DNA of 64,000 nucleotides. Origin: Lichenicola sp965198575. GTDB lineage: Bacteria; Pseudomonadota; Alphaproteobacteria; Acetobacterales; Acetobacteraceae. Positions 60,427-64,000 of this stretch are shown here, one piece after another (positions within the stretch are counted from its first letter, which is position 1; each line of letters starts with the position of its first letter). The stretch lies in the NCBI RefSeq assembly GCF_965198575.1, contig NZ_OZ240671.1, positions 1,984,001 to 2,048,000 on the forward strand, in the 5' to 3' direction. Position numbers and translations under genes: made by a program. Under the pieces are notes generated by a model. It searched no databases. It had not been told where the DNA came from and worked only from the letters and a program-made list of their open reading frames with translations.

Positions 60427-61935
60427 TCAGTGACGCTGCGCCATGCGAGCCTGCAGCGCTTCATCGATCGGCAAGGTGGTGGCGGTCAGAGCCACGCCCT
60501 GCCAACCGGCGCCGATCGCAGTGAACAGCCCGATCGCATCCTCCAGCCGGGCGAGTTGCCCGACCGCTTCCAGGTTCTCAGCGGTGTAAGTCGCTCGCTC
60601 GCTGGTCAGCACGTCGAGGAAGCCGACCAGGCCGGCTTGGTACAACCGCCTTGCCCGATCCAGCGCCAGAGCGTTGTCCTGTGCCGCGCGATGCAGGGTC
60701 GAGGTACGGATCTCGTCGTTGCGGTAGGCCACCAGCCTGTCCTCGACCTCCTGGAACGCGTGCAGCACGGTCTGCTGATAGGTGAGCCGGGCGGCCTCCG
60801 CGTTGGCCCGCGCCTCGCGCACCTGCGCCGACAACCGGCCGCCGTGATAAATCGGCACGCTCGCCTGCAGCAGCAGCGACCAGGCGAGGCTGCTCGCGGT
60901 GAACAGCTCGTGGATCATGCTCGACTGCGGTGTGAAGCTGAGCGGCAGCACCACGTCCGGATAGAGCTGCGCCACCGCGACGCCGATCCTTGCCGTCGCC
61001 TGCGCGTATTGCCGTTCGGCACGCCTGATGTCCGGCCGGTTGGCGATCACCATCGACGGCAGCGCCACCGGCAGCGGCGGGATGTCGGGCAATGGTGCCG
61101 GCCGGTCCAGCATGGCCTCGAAGGTGCCCGGCATCTGTCCGGTCAGCACCGCGATCGCATGCGACAGCTGGGCGATGCGGGTCTGTAGCGGCTGGCGGGT
61201 CGCCTGCTCGGTCTCCAATTCGCCCTGGGCCTGCGCCACCTGCAAGGTCGTGCCGAGCCCTTGCGTATAGACCTTGTTGGTCAGCGCGAGCGCGTCGCCG
61301 GCCGCCTGGATGTTCTGGTCGGCGATCTGCAGCTCCAGCTGGCTCGCGCGTAGCGTCACGTAATCGCCGGCAAGCTCGGACAGCAACGCCAGCAAGGTTC
61401 CCCGCCGCTGCTCGATGCCGGCATCGACCGCCGCCTGCTGCGCCTCGATCGAGTGGCGGATGCGGCCGAACACATCGAGCTCCCAGCTTGCCGTCAGCCC
61501 GTACTGCCAGAACCGGTTGTCCGAGTTCACGCCCGCCAGCGGCGGATATTCGAGCGTGGTGCTGAAGCGCTGGATCCCGGCCGCCGGTGTCGCATCGATC
61601 TGCGGATACAGCCCGCCGGCGATCTGGTCGCGCAGGCCGCGGGCCGCGAGCAGGCGCTGGCCGGCGATCCTGAGGTCGTAATTCCCGGCGATGGCCTGGT
61701 CGACCAGCATGGTCAGCACCGGGTCGTGGAAGCTCGCCCACCAGTCCCGCATCTGCGCCTGGGTGCGGGCGATCTCGTCCGGCGTCGCCGCATGCTCGGT
61801 CCAGTTCGCCGGCAATGCCGTCTCCGGCTGGTGATATTTCGGGCCGACCATGCAGCCGGCCAACAACAGGCCGGACAGCACCGTCGACAGCATTCCGGCG
61901 AGATGGCGCCACGGCGCAGGCATGAAATCCGCCAT
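60427..61935 (-). CDS. Outer-membrane efflux lipoprotein, NodT family
   Basis: A 502-residue TolC-like outer-membrane factor with lipobox SGLLLAGC (Cys28). The two OEP repeats are typical (DWWASFHDPVLTMLVDQAIAGNYDL early; a second near residue 280-480 with RPDIRRAERQYAQATARIG and YQAGLVGFLDVLTSERA). It belongs to the FUSC-HlyD efflux operon immediately upstream (5 bp gap). Confidence 0.9.
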   Translation of the reverse strand: MADFMPAPWRHLAGMLSTVLSGLLLAGCMVGPKYHQPETALPANWTEHAATPDEIARTQAQMRDWWASFHDPVLTMLVDQAIAGNYDLRIAGQRLLAARGLRDQIAGGLYPQIDATPAAGIQRFSTTLEYPPLAGVNSDNRFWQYGLTASWELDVFGRIRHSIEAQQAAVDAGIEQRRGTLLALLSELAGDYVTLRASQLELQIADQNIQAAGDALALTNKVYTQGLGTTLQVAQAQGELETEQATRQPLQTRIAQLSHAIAVLTGQMPGTFEAMLDRPAPLPDIPPLPVALPSMVIANRPDIRRAERQYAQATARIGVAVAQLYPDVVLPLSFTPQSSMIHELFTASSLAWSLLLQASVPIYHGGRLSAQVREARANAEAARLTYQQTVLHAFQEVEDRLVAYRNDEIRTSTLHRAAQDNALALDRARRLYQAGLVGFLDVLTSERATYTAENLEAVGQLARLEDAIGLFTAIGAGWQGVALTATTLPIDEALQARMAQRH

Positions 61936-61940
61936 GGTTC

Positions 61941-62849
61941 TTAGAGATGATCCTGCAGCCAGTTCGGTAGCCGGTCATGGTCCTTCACCTCGGCGCCCAC
62001 GGCCACCGAGCAGGTCATGCCGGCAGACAGGATGATCCCGGCCGGGATGCTGTCGATATGCACCCGCACCGGGATCCGCTGCGCCAGCCTGACCCAGGTG
62101 AAGACCGGGTTCACGTCCTGCAATCCGGCCCGGTCCGGCGTACCGTTCTCGTCGTTGATGCCCCGGGCGACGCTCTCGACGTGGCCGGTCAAGAGTGGCG
62201 CATACCCCATCAGCTTGATCCGGGCCGGCTCGCCGACGGCGATGCCATGCAGCTTGGTCTCCTCGAAATAGCCATAGACCCAGAACGAGTCCGCATCGAT
62301 CAGGGCCACCCGGGCCTGGCCTGCCATGACGTAGTCGCCGGTGCGCAGCACCAGGTTGGTCACGTAGCCGTTCACAGGCGCATAGAGCGTGGCCCGCTCG
62401 AGATTCAGCTTTGCCAGGTTGAGCTGTGCCTGTGCCGCATCCAGCGCTGCCTGCGAGGTCGCTGCGGTCGAATTGAACCGCTCGCGCTCCTCCGCCGACA
62501 CGATCCCGGCAAGTCCTGCCCGGCGTGCGGCATCGGATTGCCGCAGACGCAGATCCTCGCGTGCGCTGGCGAGATGGGCGGCGGCCTCGTCGATCGCCAG
62601 CCGGAACCGCGACGGATCGATGACGAACAGCGGATCGCCCTTACGCACGAACTGGTTGTCGCGGATCGGCAGGTCCACCACTGTCCCGGACACCTCGGGT
62701 GCGATGTCGACCACGTAGGCCCGCACCCGGCCGTCACGGGTCCAGGGCGAGACCATGTAGGTGCGCCACAGCGAGCCGCCGAGCAGCAGCGCTGCGACGA
62801 CGACCAGGAGCGTCAGGCTGACCCGAAGCAGGGCGCGCAGAAGGTTCAT
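61941..62849 (-). CDS. HlyD family efflux adaptor, AaeA-like
   Basis: A 302-residue periplasmic adaptor. One N-terminal membrane anchor (LLRVSLTLLVVVAALLLGG) precedes the lipoyl/barrel-sandwich halves DGRVRAYVVDIAPEVSGTV and YAPVNGYVTNLVLRTGDYV, with a helical hairpin between. The order resembles AaeA/EmrA-type pumps. Upstream DUF1656 and FUSC genes are cotranscribed. Confidence 0.9.
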   Translation of the reverse strand: MNLLRALLRVSLTLLVVVAALLLGGSLWRTYMVSPWTRDGRVRAYVVDIAPEVSGTVVDLPIRDNQFVRKGDPLFVIDPSRFRLAIDEAAAHLASAREDLRLRQSDAARRAGLAGIVSAEERERFNSTAATSQAALDAAQAQLNLAKLNLERATLYAPVNGYVTNLVLRTGDYVMAGQARVALIDADSFWVYGYFEETKLHGIAVGEPARIKLMGYAPLLTGHVESVARGINDENGTPDRAGLQDVNPVFTWVRLAQRIPVRVHIDSIPAGIILSAGMTCSVAVGAEVKDHDRLPNWLQDHL

Positions 62850-62888
62850 TGCAGTCGGAGCCTTGAGCCAGGGGTCATGCAGGAACCG

Positions 62889-63083
62889 TCACGCGTACCT
62901 GACCAGCAGCGACAACACGCACACATAGAGCGCCACTTCCAGAAGCGGCAGGTGCCACGTCCAGCCGGCCAGGCCGGTGCGCCAGATCAGCGCGCGCAGC
63001 AGCAGCGTGATCGGCAACGCCGCCAGGCAGTACAGCACGATCGGGGCGAACAGCACGCCTGCGATATGGATTTCGGCCAGCAC
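62889..63083 (-). CDS. DUF1656 small membrane protein
   Basis: A 64-residue AaeX-like protein with two membrane helices (about 10-30 and 45-62), MLAEIHIAGVLFAP onward. Small proteins of this family sit between FUSC and HlyD genes in many gammaproteobacteria and alphaproteobacteria. It begins 3 bp after the FUSC stop. Function is not established. Confidence 0.85.
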   Translation of the reverse strand: MLAEIHIAGVLFAPIVLYCLAALPITLLLRALIWRTGLAGWTWHLPLLEVALYVCVLSLLVRYA

Positions 63084-63086
63084 GGC

Positions 63087-64000
63087 TCAGCGCCCGGCCA
63101 GGAGCATCGGGCCGCCGGGAGCAGGAAGCATCGGACACTGCCGGTCGAGCAGACCCGCGGCCTTGCGCACCAGCAGGGCTGCCTCGCCGATGGTGCCGAC
63201 CAGCATGCGCATGCTCTCACACTCCTGTCCCGGCAGGACCGGGCGATCGGCCTGCGGCTCGTCGAGCAGCGGCAGGATCGCCTGTTCGAGCGCGTCCAGT
63301 CCCGATGCGGCGCGTGTCGGTGCAGCACGCACCTGGTGCAGCGCATGCAGTGCCCGACGCGCCGCGTCCTGGCCATCGGGAGGCAATCTCGGGTCGCGCT
63401 GCAGCCGTTGCAGCGTCAGCACCACGCGCCCGAGGGCGATGATCACGAAGGCTGCCTGCATGATCGGGGCGGGGGAAATCTCCGGCACCTGCTGCAGACG
63501 CTGGACCAGGCGTTGGGCCTTCTGCATCTGCAGGTTCTGCCAGGTTTCCCAGCAGGGGAGCCCGCCCAGGCTCGATGGCGCCCGCCACTGACGCCGCGAC
63601 AGCAGCTCCACCGCCCGCCCGAGCGACACCGAGAGGCGCCTGACGTCACGCGCCGGGTTCGCCGGCATCAGCACGCGGAACACCATCACCAGGCAGACGG
63701 CGCCCAGCAGGAACGCCAACCAGTCATTGAACAGCAGGATGTCGTCGTACTTGATCGGGTTGTGGACGTTCAGCATCGCGTTGAAGAACACGACGTAGGC
63801 AAACGCCCGATTGCGATGAACCGGGCTGAATTGCAGCCAGATGCCAGGCGCCAGACACAGGCACAACGCGCCCCACAGCAGCGGGAAGCCGGAGATCTGC
63901 GGCAGGATGAAAATCTCGCAAAGCACACTGCCGACGATCGCGAACAGTGTCCCGGTCGCGAACTCGATGCTCGCGCGGGACGCCGAGGGGCTGCTCGACA
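63087..64000 (-). CDS. FUSC family transporter, C-terminal part (cut by right edge)
   Basis: The C-terminal about 304 residues of an AaeB/FUSC-like inner-membrane protein; the frame stays open to the window edge. Several helices (LLWGALCLCLAPGIWLQF, WLAFLLGAVCLVMVF) precede a long cytoplasmic region rich in Arg/Leu/Gln (LQRLQRDPRLPPDGQDAARR). This is the pump of the AaeB-type efflux system, followed by DUF1656, HlyD and an outer-membrane factor. The N-terminal membrane domain lies outside the window. Confidence 0.85.
   Translation of the reverse strand, partial: SSSPSASRASIEFATGTLFAIVGSVLCEIFILPQISGFPLLWGALCLCLAPGIWLQFSPVHRNRAFAYVVFFNAMLNVHNPIKYDDILLFNDWLAFLLGAVCLVMVFRVLMPANPARDVRRLSVSLGRAVELLSRRQWRAPSSLGGLPCWETWQNLQMQKAQRLVQRLQQVPEISPAPIMQAAFVIIALGRVVLTLQRLQRDPRLPPDGQDAARRALHALHQVRAAPTRAASGLDALEQAILPLLDEPQADRPVLPGQECESMRMLVGTIGEAALLVRKAAGLLDRQCPMLPAPGGPMLLAGR

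Overview
The window is a dense, GC-rich alphaproteobacterial chromosome segment. Gene order (mnmE-mnmG-rsmG-parA-parB, hemE next to a probable origin, trpB-trpA-accD-folC), a short HprK with a nitrogen-type PTS, and MbfA all fit alphaproteobacteria. The protein style and small lineage-type hypotheticals suggest Acetobacteraceae; that family-level placement is an inference.

Region 1-12 kb. A dTDP-L-rhamnose operon (rfbB-rfbA-rfbC-rfbD) runs leftwards into a rhamnosyltransferase-like family 2 glycosyltransferase, a small membrane protein and probably one more gene cut by the left edge. Divergent from it is an uncharacterised 796-residue protein with a PLP-enzyme-like core and seven tandem copies of an 8-residue unit, followed by a histidine phosphatase. 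Then come an alpha/beta hydrolase with a divergent LysR regulator, and pdxH with a tandem universal stress protein.

Region 12-29 kb. fabI and aroC lead into a lipid A/Kdo block (DUF374 acyltransferase, waaA, lpxK), an LpoA-like lipoprotein with divergent rsmI, nagA, a CsbD protein, lolA, the iron exporter mbfA, purH, and a nitrogen-type PTS (hprK, EIIA, HPr, EI). Region 29-43 kb holds a RidA protein, a large double-domain glycosyltransferase, a DUF3126 protein, a zinc uptake operon znuA-znuC-znuB divergent from zur with a clear Zur operator between them, a Pro-Glu-repeat protein with a possible ADP-ribosyltransferase-like C-terminus, a nucleoside hydrolase, and the tightly overlapped trpB-trpA-accD-folC operon.

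Region 43-56 kb is the chromosome-maintenance core: corA, rho, mnmE, mnmG, rsmG, parA, parB, tRNA-Lys, hemJ, hemE, a gene-free segment with the features of the replication origin, maf and tRNA-Ala. Two perfect parS palindromes lie inside the first codons of rsmG. The right end (55-64 kb) has a 2Fe-2S ferredoxin-like protein, a DedA protein, a nucleoside deaminase, xthA, an S10-type peptidase, two lipoproteins and an efflux operon (FUSC, DUF1656, HlyD, outer-membrane factor) running off the right edge.

Most genes are closely packed, with many ATGA or TGATG stop/start overlaps. No insertion sequence, prophage, integrase, CRISPR array or rRNA was seen. The most notable items are the parS sites in rsmG, the candidate origin, the coding and non-coding short tandem repeats (PLP-like gene, pdxH leader), the Zur box overlapping both divergent promoters, and the two large uncharacterised proteins.
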